Source: Parasphingopyxis marina (GTDB lineage: Bacteria > Pseudomonadota > Alphaproteobacteria > Sphingomonadales > Sphingomonadaceae). From it: a stretch of DNA of 64,000 nucleotides. Positions 20,143-28,800 of the stretch are shown piece by piece (position 1 is the stretch's first letter; every line of letters begins with the position of its first letter). Below the pieces are notes generated by a model, which had not been told where the DNA came from, searched no databases, and saw only the letters and a program-made list of their open reading frames with translations. A program made the position numbers and the translations under genes. The DNA is taken from NCBI RefSeq assembly GCF_014237875.1, contig NZ_JACJVJ010000001.1:980501-1044500 (forward strand). Reading direction: 5' to 3'.

Positions 20143-21873
20143 GTGACCATCTATTCCGAGTTCGCCGGTCATATCGGCGCCATTCTCGATCATCTGGAGG
20201 AGGCCGGGGATTTGCCGGCCGGGCTCGACCGCAAGAATGTCGCCGTCGAACCGCCGCGTGATCCCTCTCATGGCGATCTCGCAACCAATGTGGCAATGGT
20301 GCTGGCCAAGCCTGCCGGCAAGAATCCGCGCGAGCTCGCGATGATAATCGCGCCCAAGATTGCGCGGTTCGATAGCGTCGCCGGGGCCGAGGTCGCCGGG
20401 CCTGGCTTCATCAATATCCGCCTTGTCGACGATGCCTGGCGCGAGGAACTGCGCGCGATTGCGGCCGCGGGCGAAAATTATGGCCGCTCGGCGATGGGCG
20501 CGGGCAAGACGGTCAATATCGAATATGTCTCGGCCAACCCGACGGGGCCGCTTCACATGGGGCATTGCCGGGGCGCGGTGGTCGGCGACGCGCTGGCGGG
20601 CCTGCTCGAATTTACCGGACACGCCGTAACGCGCGAATATTATATCAACGATGCCGGCGGGCAGGTCGATATCCTCGCCCGGTCCACCCATCTGCGCTAC
20701 CGCGAAGCGCTGGGCGAGGATATCGGAGAAATCCCAGAAGGCCTGTATCCGGGCGAATATCTGAAACCCGTGGGCGAAGCGCTCGCCGCCGAATTCGGCG
20801 ATCGCTATGCGGCGTCCGAAGAGACGCAATGGCTGGCGCTGTTCCGGGAACATTCGGTCGCCGCGATGATGGACCTAATCCGCGCCGATCTCGGCTTGCT
20901 CGGTATTGCGCAGGAAGTGTTCGCGTCGGAGGCCGCCGTGCACGCCGCAGGCAAGCCCGAGGCGGCCGAGGCCGAACTTCGCAAGCGCGATCTCGTCTAT
21001 GACGGCATTCTCGAAGCGCCCAAGGGCAAGACGCTGGACGATTGGGAACCGGTCGAGCTGCCCTTGTTCCGCTCGACCCGATTTGGCGACGACCAGGATC
21101 GCCCGATCCGCAAGTCGGACGGCAGCTGGACCTATTTCGGCGCCGATCTCGCCTATCATTTTCAGAAAAGCCAGTCGGCCGACATGCTGATCGACATCTG
21201 GGGCGCCGACCATGCCGGCACCGTGAAGCGGATCAAGGCGGCGGTCGAAGCGCTGACCGACGGCAAGACCGAGTTCGACGTCAAACTCGTCCAGATGGTC
21301 CGGCTGCTGCGCGACGGCGAGCCGGTGAAGATGTCGAAGCGCTCGGGAAGCTTCGTGACGCTTGCCGATGTCGTCGAGGAAGTCGGCAAGGATGTCGTTC
21401 GCTTCACCATGCTGACGCGCAAGGCCGATGCGCAGATGGATTTCGATTTCGCCAAGGTGGTGGAGGCGTCGAAGGACAATCCCGTCTTCTACGTCCAATA
21501 TGCCCATGCCCGTATCCGTTCGGTCCATCGCAGGGCGCAGGCCGAGGGCATAGAGATCGGCGGCGCGGCGGATCTCTCGCTGCTTGACGCCGAGGAACTG
21601 GCGCTGGTCAAGCGCGCCGCCCAATTCCCACGTATCGCGGAAGCCGCTGCAAATGCCCATGAGCCGCACCGAATCGCCTTTTATCTCGGCGATCTCGCGG
21701 CCGAATTTCACGCGCTCTGGAACCGCGGCAACGATCATCCGGAAAAGCGCCTGTTGGTCGCCGATGCGCCCGATTTGACCCGGGCACGGCTGGCATTGGC
21801 CGAGGGAATCGGGCAGATTATTCGCAACGGTCTTGCGATCATGGGGGTCGAGGCCGTCGAGGAAATGGAGTGA
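20143..21873 (+). CDS. argS: Arginyl-tRNA synthetase
   Basis: ArgS charges tRNA-Arg. The 576-residue protein has the class I signatures SANPTGPLHMGHCRG (HIGH motif as HMGH) and KMSKRSG. It has an N-terminal Add-1 domain and a C-terminal DALR anticodon-binding domain. The start is taken as GTG at 20143, preceded by CAGGGAC, because the family N terminus begins at TIYSEF; the open frame upstream overlaps the heme peroxidase gene and is not family-like. The stop is followed at once by the next ATG. Confidence 0.95.
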   Translation: MTIYSEFAGHIGAILDHLEEAGDLPAGLDRKNVAVEPPRDPSHGDLATNVAMVLAKPAGKNPRELAMIIAPKIARFDSVAGAEVAGPGFINIRLVDDAWREELRAIAAAGENYGRSAMGAGKTVNIEYVSANPTGPLHMGHCRGAVVGDALAGLLEFTGHAVTREYYINDAGGQVDILARSTHLRYREALGEDIGEIPEGLYPGEYLKPVGEALAAEFGDRYAASEETQWLALFREHSVAAMMDLIRADLGLLGIAQEVFASEAAVHAAGKPEAAEAELRKRDLVYDGILEAPKGKTLDDWEPVELPLFRSTRFGDDQDRPIRKSDGSWTYFGADLAYHFQKSQSADMLIDIWGADHAGTVKRIKAAVEALTDGKTEFDVKLVQMVRLLRDGEPVKMSKRSGSFVTLADVVEEVGKDVVRFTMLTRKADAQMDFDFAKVVEASKDNPVFYVQYAHARIRSVHRRAQAEGIEIGGAADLSLLDAEELALVKRAAQFPRIAEAAANAHEPHRIAFYLGDLAAEFHALWNRGNDHPEKRLLVADAPDLTRARLALAEGIGQIIRNGLAIMGVEAVEEME

Positions 21874-22605
21874 ATGATGAGTGAAGGCGCGCTCGACCCG
21901 GCCGACGAGGATCGGCTTCCCTGGCTCGAGGCTGTGGAAGAGGACGAGGATGAGGGAATCAGTCTCATCAAGCTGGTGGCCGGCGTGCTCGGCGTGCTGC
22001 TGCTGATCGCGCTATTCGTGGGCGGCTATTTCTGGATGCGCGGCCCGGCGGGCTCGCCCGACGGAATCGAAATCATCGCCGCGCCCGATGAAGATTACCG
22101 CGTCCGGCCGAGCGAGGCCGGAGGCATGGAAGTGGAAGGCGAGGGCGACGCCGCCTTTGCTGCGAGCGAGGGCGGCAGCCCCGAGGGCCGGATCGATCGC
22201 ACCGCGGTTCCCGAACCGCCCGTACAGGGCCGGCGGATCGCGGAAGGTTCTGCGCCCGCCACCGGCAGCTCCACGGCTCGCATTCCGGCCAATGATCGCC
22301 CGCTGGCCGAATCGGCGCCGCAACAGCCTGCGCCCGCTTCGCAGACCGCTGCCATCAGCACGTCGAGCGGCCGGCTGGTCCAGCTCGGCGCCTTTTCCAG
22401 CGAGGCTGCGGCCAACAGCGCCTGGGCACAGATCAGCGGCGGCCACGCGTCGCTGCGGCCGCTGAGCCGCACGGTTACGCCGGTCCAGGCGGGCGGGCGG
22501 ACGCTCTACCGCTTGCGCGCCGCAGCCGCCTCGCGTGAAGCCGCGCGGTCGCTCTGCGCCAACCTGCGCGGAGCAGGCCAGGCGTGCAGCGTCGTCGTCA
22601 ATTGA
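21874..22605 (+). CDS. Membrane-anchored SPOR-domain protein
   Basis: A 243-residue bitopic protein. The N terminus is acidic and cytoplasmic (residues 1-32), a single membrane span covers about 34-54, and a Pro/Ala/Ser-rich periplasmic linker follows. A C-terminal SPOR domain starts near residue 164 (RLVQLGAFSSEAAANSAW). Such proteins localise to the septum by binding denuded glycan strands. It begins directly after the argS stop and precedes nagZ, an arrangement I recall as common in alphaproteobacteria. A second ATG three bases downstream is equally possible. Confidence 0.85.
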   Translation: MMSEGALDPADEDRLPWLEAVEEDEDEGISLIKLVAGVLGVLLLIALFVGGYFWMRGPAGSPDGIEIIAAPDEDYRVRPSEAGGMEVEGEGDAAFAASEGGSPEGRIDRTAVPEPPVQGRRIAEGSAPATGSSTARIPANDRPLAESAPQQPAPASQTAAISTSSGRLVQLGAFSSEAAANSAWAQISGGHASLRPLSRTVTPVQAGGRTLYRLRAAAASREAARSLCANLRGAGQACSVVVN

Positions 22606-22642
22606 CGGAGCGAGCCAGCCGGACCTGTCGGGCGGGCGGACG

Positions 22643-23650
22643 ATGAAACCCGTTGTCTTCGGCATGGCCGGCAAAGCGCTGATCGATGACGAGCGTGCCC
22701 TGTTTCGCGAGGCGGATCCGGCGGGCTATATACTCTTCGCGCGCAATATCGCCGATAAGACGCAGCTGCGCGCGCTGACCGATACATTGCGGGAGGTTTC
22801 GGGCCGCGAGAATGTCCCGATCCTGATCGATCAGGAAGGCGGCCGCGTGGCGCGGATGAAGCCGCCGGTCTGGCCCGAATTTCCGCCCTGGGCGGCATTC
22901 GACAAGCTTTACGAGAAGGCGCCGGTCTCCGCGATCGAGGCCGCGCGGGTCAATGCCAAGGCGATCGCGCTGACCTTGGCCGAATGCGGCGTGACGGTGG
23001 ATTGCCTGCCGCTGCTCGATGTCCGCCAGCCGGGCGCGAGCGATGTGATCGGCGACCGGGCGCTTGGAACCGAGCCAATGCGGGTGGCGGCGCTCGGCCG
23101 CGCGGTTCTGGACGGGATGGCGGAGGCGGGCATCATGGGCATCGTCAAGCATATCCCCGGCCATGGCCGGGCGATGGTCGATTCCCACAAATCGCTGCCG
23201 CGCGTTGTCGCAACCACCGAAGAGCTCGAGATCGATCTTGCGCCTTTCAAAAGTCTTTCCGGCGCACCGATGGCGATGACCGCGCATATCGTGTTCGAAG
23301 CCTGGGACAGCGAGCATTGTGCGACGCTCTCGCCGACGGTGATCGAAACTGTGATCCGCGGGCAAATCGGTTTCGATGGCCTGCTTTTCTCCGACGATCT
23401 CGACATGAAGGCGCTCAAGGGCGATCGCGCCGACCTTGCAGCGCAGGCGATCGCGGCGGGCTGCGATATCGCGCTCAATTGCTGGGCGCGGCTCGACGAG
23501 ATGCAGGCAACGGTCGAAGCGCTGGATGATATTTCCGATGTTTCGCGCGCGCGGCTCGAACGGGCTGTGGCGGGGATCCGGCTTGATGCGGATATCGGCG
23601 AGCTGGACGAGCTTGTCGCCAAGCGCGATGCCTTGCTGGCGGTCGCCTGA
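22643..23650 (+). CDS. nagZ: Beta-N-acetylhexosaminidase NagZ
   Basis: A glycoside hydrolase family 3 enzyme that removes GlcNAc from anhydromuropeptides during cell wall recycling in the cytoplasm. The 335-residue protein has the NagZ signature KHIPGHGRAMVDSHKSLP, with the catalytic Asp/His loop, and LFSDDLDMKAL with the nucleophile Asp. IDQEGGRVAR near residue 60 is also typical. The ATG at 22643 gives the standard length; the 36-codon upstream extension overlaps the SPOR gene. Confidence 0.93.
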   Translation: MKPVVFGMAGKALIDDERALFREADPAGYILFARNIADKTQLRALTDTLREVSGRENVPILIDQEGGRVARMKPPVWPEFPPWAAFDKLYEKAPVSAIEAARVNAKAIALTLAECGVTVDCLPLLDVRQPGASDVIGDRALGTEPMRVAALGRAVLDGMAEAGIMGIVKHIPGHGRAMVDSHKSLPRVVATTEELEIDLAPFKSLSGAPMAMTAHIVFEAWDSEHCATLSPTVIETVIRGQIGFDGLLFSDDLDMKALKGDRADLAAQAIAAGCDIALNCWARLDEMQATVEALDDISDVSRARLERAVAGIRLDADIGELDELVAKRDALLAVA

Positions 23651-23744
23651 TCGCCCGCAACGCCGCGAAAAGACGCCAATCTGATACACAGGTTGCGGGA
23701 CGGGAGAGCTTGATCGGGGGGCGGGGCGGAGTATCCCTTGCCGC

Positions 23745-24515
23745 ATGGACGCCGTGACCGGAGAAATGTTCGAAGATGCACCGGAGGTAGCCGAATCCGA
23801 GCGGCTGACGCTCGATCTGGATGGCTGGGAAGGACCGCTCGACCTGTTGTTGAGCCTCGCCCGCACGCAGAAGGTCGATCTGCGGGAAATCTCGATCCTC
23901 GAACTGGTCGAGCAATATCTGGCCTTCATCACCGATGCCAAGGCGCTGAAGCTCGAAATCGCGGCCGATTATCTCGTGATGGCGGCCTGGCTCGCCTATC
24001 TCAAATCCTGTCTGCTGCTCCCCAAGGAAGAACAGGAGGATCCGAGTCCCGAGGAATTGGCGCTTCGCCTCCAGCTTCGCCTGCAGCGCCTTAACGCGAT
24101 GCGCGAGGCCGGCGCGCGCGTGATGGCGCGGAACAGGATCGGTCGCGACGTGTTCCTGCGCGGCGCGCCCGAAGGTATCCGGGTCGTCCGCAAGAGCCTG
24201 TGGCAGGCCGAACTCTACGATATCATCTCGGCCTATGGCCAGATCCGCGCGCGGACCGAGCCTGCCGTCCATGTCGTCGCCCTTCGCCCGGTGATGACGC
24301 TGGAGGCGGCGCTGGAGCGGCTCGAAAGGATGCTCGGCCATTCGGTGGAATGGGCGGCGCTGCAGAGCTTCCTCCCCGAAAGCGATGATCGCGGCTATCG
24401 CAAATCGGCGCTGGCATCGAGCTTCGTCGCCGCGCTGGAGCTGGCCCGTCAGGGCAAGGCCCAGCTGAAACAGGCCGACCATTTTGCCGACCTTATGGTG
24501 AGAAAACCCGAATGA
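23745..24515 (+). CDS. scpA: Segregation and condensation protein A
   Basis: ScpA is the kleisin subunit of the Smc-ScpAB condensin, which compacts and segregates the chromosome. The 256-residue protein shows GWEGPLDLLLSLARTQKVDL near residue 28 and YLVMAAWLAYLKSCLLLP, both kleisin signatures. The first ATG (23745) and an in-frame ATG seven codons later both have weak ribosome sites; GGAGAA precedes the second. It overlaps scpB by four bases. Confidence 0.93.
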   Translation: MDAVTGEMFEDAPEVAESERLTLDLDGWEGPLDLLLSLARTQKVDLREISILELVEQYLAFITDAKALKLEIAADYLVMAAWLAYLKSCLLLPKEEQEDPSPEELALRLQLRLQRLNAMREAGARVMARNRIGRDVFLRGAPEGIRVVRKSLWQAELYDIISAYGQIRARTEPAVHVVALRPVMTLEAALERLERMLGHSVEWAALQSFLPESDDRGYRKSALASSFVAALELARQGKAQLKQADHFADLMVRKPE

Positions 24516-25108
24516 CCGAGATCACCGACGATATCCGCTCCGTTGAGGCGACGCTGTTCGCGGCCGAAGAGCCGCTCACCCAGAACGATATCCAGCAGGC
24601 GGTCGGCGAGGATGTCGATGTGAAATCCGCGATCGATGCGCTGACGGATCACTATGCGGCGCGCGGCATCCATCTCGTCGAGCGCGGTCGGCGCTGGCAT
24701 TTCGAAACCTCTCCGGACATGGCCCATGTGCTGCGGCGGGAGCGCGAGGAACCCCGTAAGCTGAGCCGCGCGGCGACCGAAACCCTGGCCATTATCGCCT
24801 ATCACGAGCCCGTCAGCCGCGCGGAAATCGAGGCGATTCGCGGCGTCCAGATATCCAAGGGTACGCTCGATGTGCTCATGGAAGCCGGATGGGTGCGCCC
24901 GGCGGGCCGCCGCGAAGTTCCGGGCCGGCCGCTCATCTATGCGACAACCCCTGTATTTCTCTCGCATTTCGGTCTAGAAAGCCGTCGCGACCTACCCGGT
25001 CTTGACGATCTCAAAGCTGCCGGGCTGCTCGATCCTGTGGATGCCGCGCTGGAGGCCATGGAAATGGACACCTCCGACGAACTGGAATCCGCCGAACAGG
25101 ATGACTAA
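24512..25108 (+). CDS. scpB: Segregation and condensation protein B
   Basis: ScpB is the winged-helix dimer that binds ScpA in the condensin complex. The 198-residue protein has [11 protein letters not shown] near the start and [28 protein letters not shown], both diagnostic. The C-terminal tail is acidic. ATGA overlap with scpA. It lies 26 bp before tatA, the scpAB-tatABC order I know from other alphaproteobacteria. Confidence 0.94.
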   Translation: MTEITDDIRSVEATLFAAEEPLTQNDIQQAVGEDVDVKSAIDALTDHYAARGIHLVERGRRWHFETSPDMAHVLRREREEPRKLSRAATETLAIIAYHEPVSRAEIEAIRGVQISKGTLDVLMEAGWVRPAGRREVPGRPLIYATTPVFLSHFGLESRRDLPGLDDLKAAGLLDPVDAALEAMEMDTSDELESAEQDD

Positions 25109-25134
25109 CTAGGCCGCGGATAAGGAGAAAATTC

Positions 25135-25386
25135 ATGGCTTTAGGTCCGTGGCAAATTGTTATCGTTGTTCTGCTCATCGTCCTGTTTTTCGGGCGGGGG
25201 CGTATTTCCGACATGATGGGTGATCTCGCCAAGGGAATCACCAGCTTCAAGAAAGGCCTGCGCGACGACGAAGATGGAGCCGGTTCCGGTTCCACCGCCG
25301 AAGCGCCGCGTATCGCTTCGCAACCGGCTCCGGCGCCCGCAGAGCCTGTCGCCGAACCGGCGCGCGAAGACGGCAGCACCAGCTGA
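25135..25386 (+). CDS. tatA: Twin-arginine translocase subunit TatA
   Basis: TatA oligomers form the pore for folded proteins carrying twin-arginine signals. The 83-residue protein has one N-terminal membrane span ([19 protein letters not shown]), an amphipathic helix ([16 protein letters not shown]) and a disordered Pro/Ala tail. The FGRG motif after the span is typical. A good ribosome site, AAGGAG, precedes the ATG. Confidence 0.95.
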   Translation: MALGPWQIVIVVLLIVLFFGRGRISDMMGDLAKGITSFKKGLRDDEDGAGSGSTAEAPRIASQPAPAPAEPVAEPAREDGSTS

Positions 25387-25477
25387 TCTTGGATAGCGCG
25401 GCTCACCGGGCCGCTGGCATGCACGCGCTGCCGGAGCGACGGCTTCGGCTTCGCGGGCTTTAGGACGTCGGGACACC

Positions 25478-25855
25478 ATGTTCGATATCGGGGCCACCGA
25501 ATTGTTGCTTGTCGCGATGGTGGCGCTTGTCGTCATCGGGCCGAAGGATCTGCCGCTGGCGATGCGCACGGCTGGCCGGTGGATCGGGCAATTGCGCAAG
25601 ATGACCGGCCATTTCCGGGTCGGCATCGACGCGATGATCCGCGAGGCCGAGGTCGACGAGCAGGAAAAGATCTGGGCGGAGAAAAACGCCAAGATCATGC
25701 GCGAGCATCCGTCGGTGGACGATGGCGAACGCGGCAATAGCGAACAGGGCGACGACCGGCACGTGGAAGGAATGGCCGTTTCCGAAACGCCGCGCACGGA
25801 AAATTCCGCGGAACCGCCCCCGGCTCCCGACGATGAACCGGAAAACAAGTCGTGA
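25478..25855 (+). CDS. tatB: Twin-arginine translocase subunit TatB
   Basis: TatB forms the substrate receptor with TatC. The 125-residue protein starts MFDIGATELLLVAMVALVVI, with the Glu in the membrane span and GPKDLP at the hinge. A long charged amphipathic helix and an acidic tail follow. It overlaps tatC by four bases. Confidence 0.95.
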   Translation: MFDIGATELLLVAMVALVVIGPKDLPLAMRTAGRWIGQLRKMTGHFRVGIDAMIREAEVDEQEKIWAEKNAKIMREHPSVDDGERGNSEQGDDRHVEGMAVSETPRTENSAEPPPAPDDEPENKS

Positions 25856-26625
25856 GCGATCGAGACAACGAGATCGACGAAAGCTCGGCGCCGCTGCTCG
25901 ATCACCTGATCGAACTGAGGAACCGGCTCCTGTGGTGCATGATCGGCTTCGCCGCTGCCTTTGGCCTATGCTTCTATTTTGCGACCGAAATCTTCGAATT
26001 TCTCGTGCGTCCGCTGCAGGAAGCCTTTGCCGATGGCGAAGGGCGGCTGATCTACACGCAACTCTACGAGGCCTTTTTCGTTGAGATCAAAGTCGCGATG
26101 TTCGGAGCCTTTGTGATCGCCTTTCCGCTCATAGCTATGCAGATCTGGGCCTTTGTCGCGCCGGGGCTCTATAAGAACGAGAAGCGCGCCTTCCTGCCGT
26201 TCCTGATCGCGACCCCGATCCTGTTCACCGCCGGCGCGGCGCTTGCTTATTATGTGGTGATGCCGACCGCGTTTCGCTTCTTCCTCGCCTATCAGGGCGA
26301 TGTCGCCGGGCTCGACCAGGAAGCGCTGCCGGCGATCGGCGACTATCTGTCGCTCGTCATGCGCTTCATCCTGATTTTCGGAATTGCGTTCCTGCTACCG
26401 GTGTTGCTCCTGCTGCTGAACCGCGCCGGGCTCGTCGATCGCCAGCAGCTGGTAAAGGCGCGCCGCTATATCATCGTGCTGGTATTCATTATCGCGGCGG
26501 TGTTCACGCCGCCCGATCCGATCACCCAGTTGATGCTCGCTGTTCCGCTATGCCTGTTGTTCGAGATAACGCTGCTCATCATCTGGTTCACCGACCGGAA
26601 GCGGCGGAAATCGCAATCGGCGTGA
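25852..26625 (+). CDS. tatC: Twin-arginine translocase subunit TatC
   Basis: TatC is the six-span membrane protein that recognises the twin-arginine signal. In the 257-residue protein, LLDHLIELRNRLLW near the N terminus is the conserved cytoplasmic segment, and FVAPGLYKNEKR is the conserved periplasmic/loop signature. The stop codon TGA lies inside GTGA, which also provides the start of the next gene. Confidence 0.95.
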   Translation: MSDRDNEIDESSAPLLDHLIELRNRLLWCMIGFAAAFGLCFYFATEIFEFLVRPLQEAFADGEGRLIYTQLYEAFFVEIKVAMFGAFVIAFPLIAMQIWAFVAPGLYKNEKRAFLPFLIATPILFTAGAALAYYVVMPTAFRFFLAYQGDVAGLDQEALPAIGDYLSLVMRFILIFGIAFLLPVLLLLLNRAGLVDRQQLVKARRYIIVLVFIIAAVFTPPDPITQLMLAVPLCLLFEITLLIIWFTDRKRRKSQSA

Positions 26626-28334
26626 GCGGCGAAGAGCCGTTCCTGCAGGGGGCGACCGGCGGCGAGCCTCCTTTTCCGCCCCGGTCCGGCTGCTCCGTCA
26701 CCCCGTTGATCGAAGCGGCCGAAATGTACCCACGGCTCGAAGAGGCGATGCTTGAGGCGAAGGAAAGCGTCTGGCTCGGCTTTCGGGTTTTCAATCCCGA
26801 TACGCGTTTGCGCGCGGATGCGGCCCGCAGCCAGGGGCTCAAGCGCTGGTCGGACCTGATCGCGGCGACCGTCGAGCGCGGGGTCGAGGTCAGGCTTCTG
26901 CTTTCCGATTTCGAACCGGTGATGGCCGATCGTCTCCATGCCGGCTCGTGGAACAGCTTTCGCAAGATTCGCGAGGTTCGTGATGCCCTGCCGGAGGCGG
27001 CCCAGTCTCGGCTCCAGATCCTCGTCATCCAGCATGAAGGCGAAATCGGTTGGGGGTGGCGGCAGATGTTGCGCCTCGCCCTGCGTTGGCGCTTGCGGCG
27101 GCTGATCGAAAAACTGCTCGGGCGGCTGGGGGAGGAAGAGCATGTCTTCGACGTCCGCCCCGGCCTGTGGCGCTGGTTGAAATGGAAGGGCAAGCGCCCG
27201 CATGGCTGGCGGCCGGGGCCGCCGCCGCGGCTCTGGCCGGCGACTTATCATCAGAAATGTGCGGTCGTCGACGGGCGCACGGCCTTTGTCGGTGGACTGG
27301 ATCTCGACGAACGGCGGTGGGACGATTCAGACCATGACCGCCAGGCCGACGACACATGGCACGATCTGTCGGCCCGGATCGAAGGGCGAGCGGCGCACGA
27401 CGTCGCTCGCCATTTTGCCGACCTGTGGAATAGGGAGCTACCGCGCTTCGCCGCGATCGTCGCCGAATGGACGGGAGGCGCCGAGCGGACCCTCAATCCC
27501 GATCCGCTGACCGAGATTGCCTCTGCGGACTTCGGGGACACACGCGAAGGGCAGGGGGCGGCGACCGTCCAGCTTGTGCGCACGCGCTCGCGCAAATCGC
27601 GCGCGCTGTTCGCGACGGGCCCCGTGGCGCATATCCGCGAAATTCGCGAAGCGCACCGCGCGCTCATCGGTTCGGCCCGGCGATGCCTCTATATCGAGGC
27701 GCAGTTTTTTCGTTCCAAGGCGGCGGCGGACTGGGTGATAGAGGCGCTCGCGGCGCATCCCGATCTCGAAGTGATCGTGCTGATTGCCAATGTGCCCGAG
27801 GAGATCGCCTTTCTCGGGGAAGGCAGAAATCCCGCCCATCGCCACGGCGAATATCTTCAGGCGCGCGCATTAGGGCGCATCGCGCGCGCCGGCGGACCGG
27901 ACCGGGTCGGGCTGTTCACCTTGGTGCGCGACCGCCGGGCGAATGGCGAGGAACGCGATTTCGAGGATAGCCGCGGCACCGCCTTCGGCTCCGGCATCAT
28001 CTATATTCACGCCAAACTGGTGGTCGCGGACACCGACGCCTGCCTGCTCTCCTCGGCGAATATCAACGGCCGAAGTTTCGATTGGGATACCGAGCTTGGC
28101 TTTCTATGGACGGAACGGGCCGGATCGATCGGCCATTTTCGCGGCGATCTGTGGAATCGGGTCTCCGACGGCGCGCTGGGAGCGGATGCCCGGCTCGCCG
28201 ACTGGCAACAGCTGGCCTTTGCCAACAGCAACGGGGCACCCGGCGAGCGCAAGGGGTTTGTAGTCCCCTATCAGCTCGGCCGAGCGCGGCGTTTCGGCAG
28301 TCCCTATTTCTGGATTCCCGACAGCCTCGTTTGA
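26622..28334 (+). CDS. Phospholipase D-family protein (two HKD motifs)
   Basis: A 570-residue PLD-superfamily protein. The first HKD motif is HQKCAVVDGRTAFVGGLD near residue 210; the second is IHAKLVVADTDACLLSSANINGRS near residue 465. Together they form one active site that could hydrolyse or transfer phosphatidyl groups. No signal peptide is evident, and a basic, Trp-rich segment near residues 140-200 could contact membranes. The start is taken as GTG in GTGA overlapping the tatC stop; the upstream ATG lies inside tatC. The length is closer to plant and bacterial PLD than to cardiolipin synthases, which carry N-terminal membrane spans. Confidence 0.85.
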   Translation: MSGEEPFLQGATGGEPPFPPRSGCSVTPLIEAAEMYPRLEEAMLEAKESVWLGFRVFNPDTRLRADAARSQGLKRWSDLIAATVERGVEVRLLLSDFEPVMADRLHAGSWNSFRKIREVRDALPEAAQSRLQILVIQHEGEIGWGWRQMLRLALRWRLRRLIEKLLGRLGEEEHVFDVRPGLWRWLKWKGKRPHGWRPGPPPRLWPATYHQKCAVVDGRTAFVGGLDLDERRWDDSDHDRQADDTWHDLSARIEGRAAHDVARHFADLWNRELPRFAAIVAEWTGGAERTLNPDPLTEIASADFGDTREGQGAATVQLVRTRSRKSRALFATGPVAHIREIREAHRALIGSARRCLYIEAQFFRSKAAADWVIEALAAHPDLEVIVLIANVPEEIAFLGEGRNPAHRHGEYLQARALGRIARAGGPDRVGLFTLVRDRRANGEERDFEDSRGTAFGSGIIYIHAKLVVADTDACLLSSANINGRSFDWDTELGFLWTERAGSIGHFRGDLWNRVSDGALGADARLADWQQLAFANSNGAPGERKGFVVPYQLGRARRFGSPYFWIPDSLV

Positions 28335-28350
28335 GAATCGGCGAAGCGGA

Positions 28351-28476
28351 CTATTCGGCGACGTCTTCGACGGTCTCGCCGACGCTTTGCACATCGCGGC
28401 CGACACCGGCGACGGTATTGCACGCCGAAACCGCCAGGGCGGCGGTTACGATGGCGATGGAAATCAGATGACGCAT
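28351..28476 (-). CDS. Entericidin A/B-family small lipoprotein
   Basis: A 41-residue protein too short for standard ORF calling. It has a lipoprotein signal (MRHLISIAIVTAALAVSAC; lipobox AVSAC with the Cys at residue 19) and the entericidin-type mature part NTVAGVGRDVQSVGETV. A ribosome site AGGAG precedes the ATG. Entericidin-like genes are frequent members of alphaproteobacterial EcfG regulons, and an EcfG-like promoter lies upstream. It probably sits in the outer membrane envelope; the function is unknown. Confidence 0.85.
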   Translation of the reverse strand: MRHLISIAIVTAALAVSACNTVAGVGRDVQSVGETVEDVAE

Positions 28477-28522
28477 GATACCACTCCTCTGCTGGCCGTG
28501 GGCGATCCGCAGCCAGTGTTTC

Positions 28523-28547
28523 AATGCCGTAGAACGTCTTCGGTTCC
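28523..28547 (-). promoter_or_regulatory. Candidate EcfG promoter for the entericidin-like gene
   Basis: On the minus strand GGAAC (28543-28547) is followed after 16 bases by CATT (28523-28526). The EcfG consensus is GGAAC-N16/17-CGTT, so the -10 element has one mismatch. The predicted leader is about 40 nt. Confidence 0.5.
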
Positions 28548-28572
28548 GAAGGTAGCCGGCCTGCCGTCTGAA

Positions 28573-28629
28573 AAGGATAAAATTAAACCCGGAGACGCTG
28601 TCCGGGGGGGATGGAAGCGTCTCCGGGTT
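28573..28629 (-). terminator. Rho-independent terminator of the predicted sRNA
   Basis: The 14-bp GC-rich stem at 28629-28586 is followed on the minus strand by TAATTTTATCCTTTT (28585-28571). The U-rich tract is found only on this strand, which fixes the direction of transcription. Confidence 0.75.
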
Positions 28630-28679
28630 AATCTGTTTGGATAGCGAGAGCGGGGGGGCAAAAAGGTCGCTATCCGAGT
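28573..28679 (-). ncRNA. Predicted stress-induced small RNA with two C-loop hairpins
   Basis: Read on the minus strand, the transcript would begin near 28676-28680, just after an EcfG promoter. It has a first hairpin with a 9-bp stem GGATAGCGA/TCGCTATCC (28675-28667 with 28647-28639) and a 19-nt loop containing CCCCCCC. After an 8-9-nt linker comes a second hairpin with a perfect 14-bp stem AACCCGGAGACGCT/AGCGTCTCCGGGTT (28629-28616 with 28599-28586) and a 16-nt loop, also containing CCCCCCC. A U-rich tail follows. No open frame with a ribosome site fits inside. C-rich loops in stress sRNAs, such as Caulobacter GsrN, pair with G-rich ribosome-binding regions; the same is inferred here. Confidence 0.7.
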
Positions 28680-28684
28680 AAGAA

Positions 28685-28709
28685 AACGACGCTCGCGGGC
28701 TTTGGTTCC
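28685..28709 (-). promoter_or_regulatory. Consensus EcfG (general stress response) promoter
   Basis: On the minus strand GGAAC (28709-28705), exactly 16 bases, then CGTT (28688-28685): a perfect match to the published alphaproteobacterial EcfG consensus. It lies a few bases upstream of the predicted sRNA. The AT-rich stretch between it and the end of the phyP-like gene (28710-28800) contains no other feature that I can identify. Confidence 0.75.
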
Positions 28710-28800
28710 GAAAAAAAATGCGAAAATTCAAAAAATATCGAAAAGTCTTATTTATCAGATATTTAATTGGACAAAAATATGCAGGTTTTTCCGTTTTGCG

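Noticed and set aside
28603-28658. G7 runs as a G-quadruplex on the plus strand
   Set aside because: Only two G-runs about 40 bases apart; a quadruplex needs four. The runs are better explained as C-rich loops of the minus-strand sRNA.
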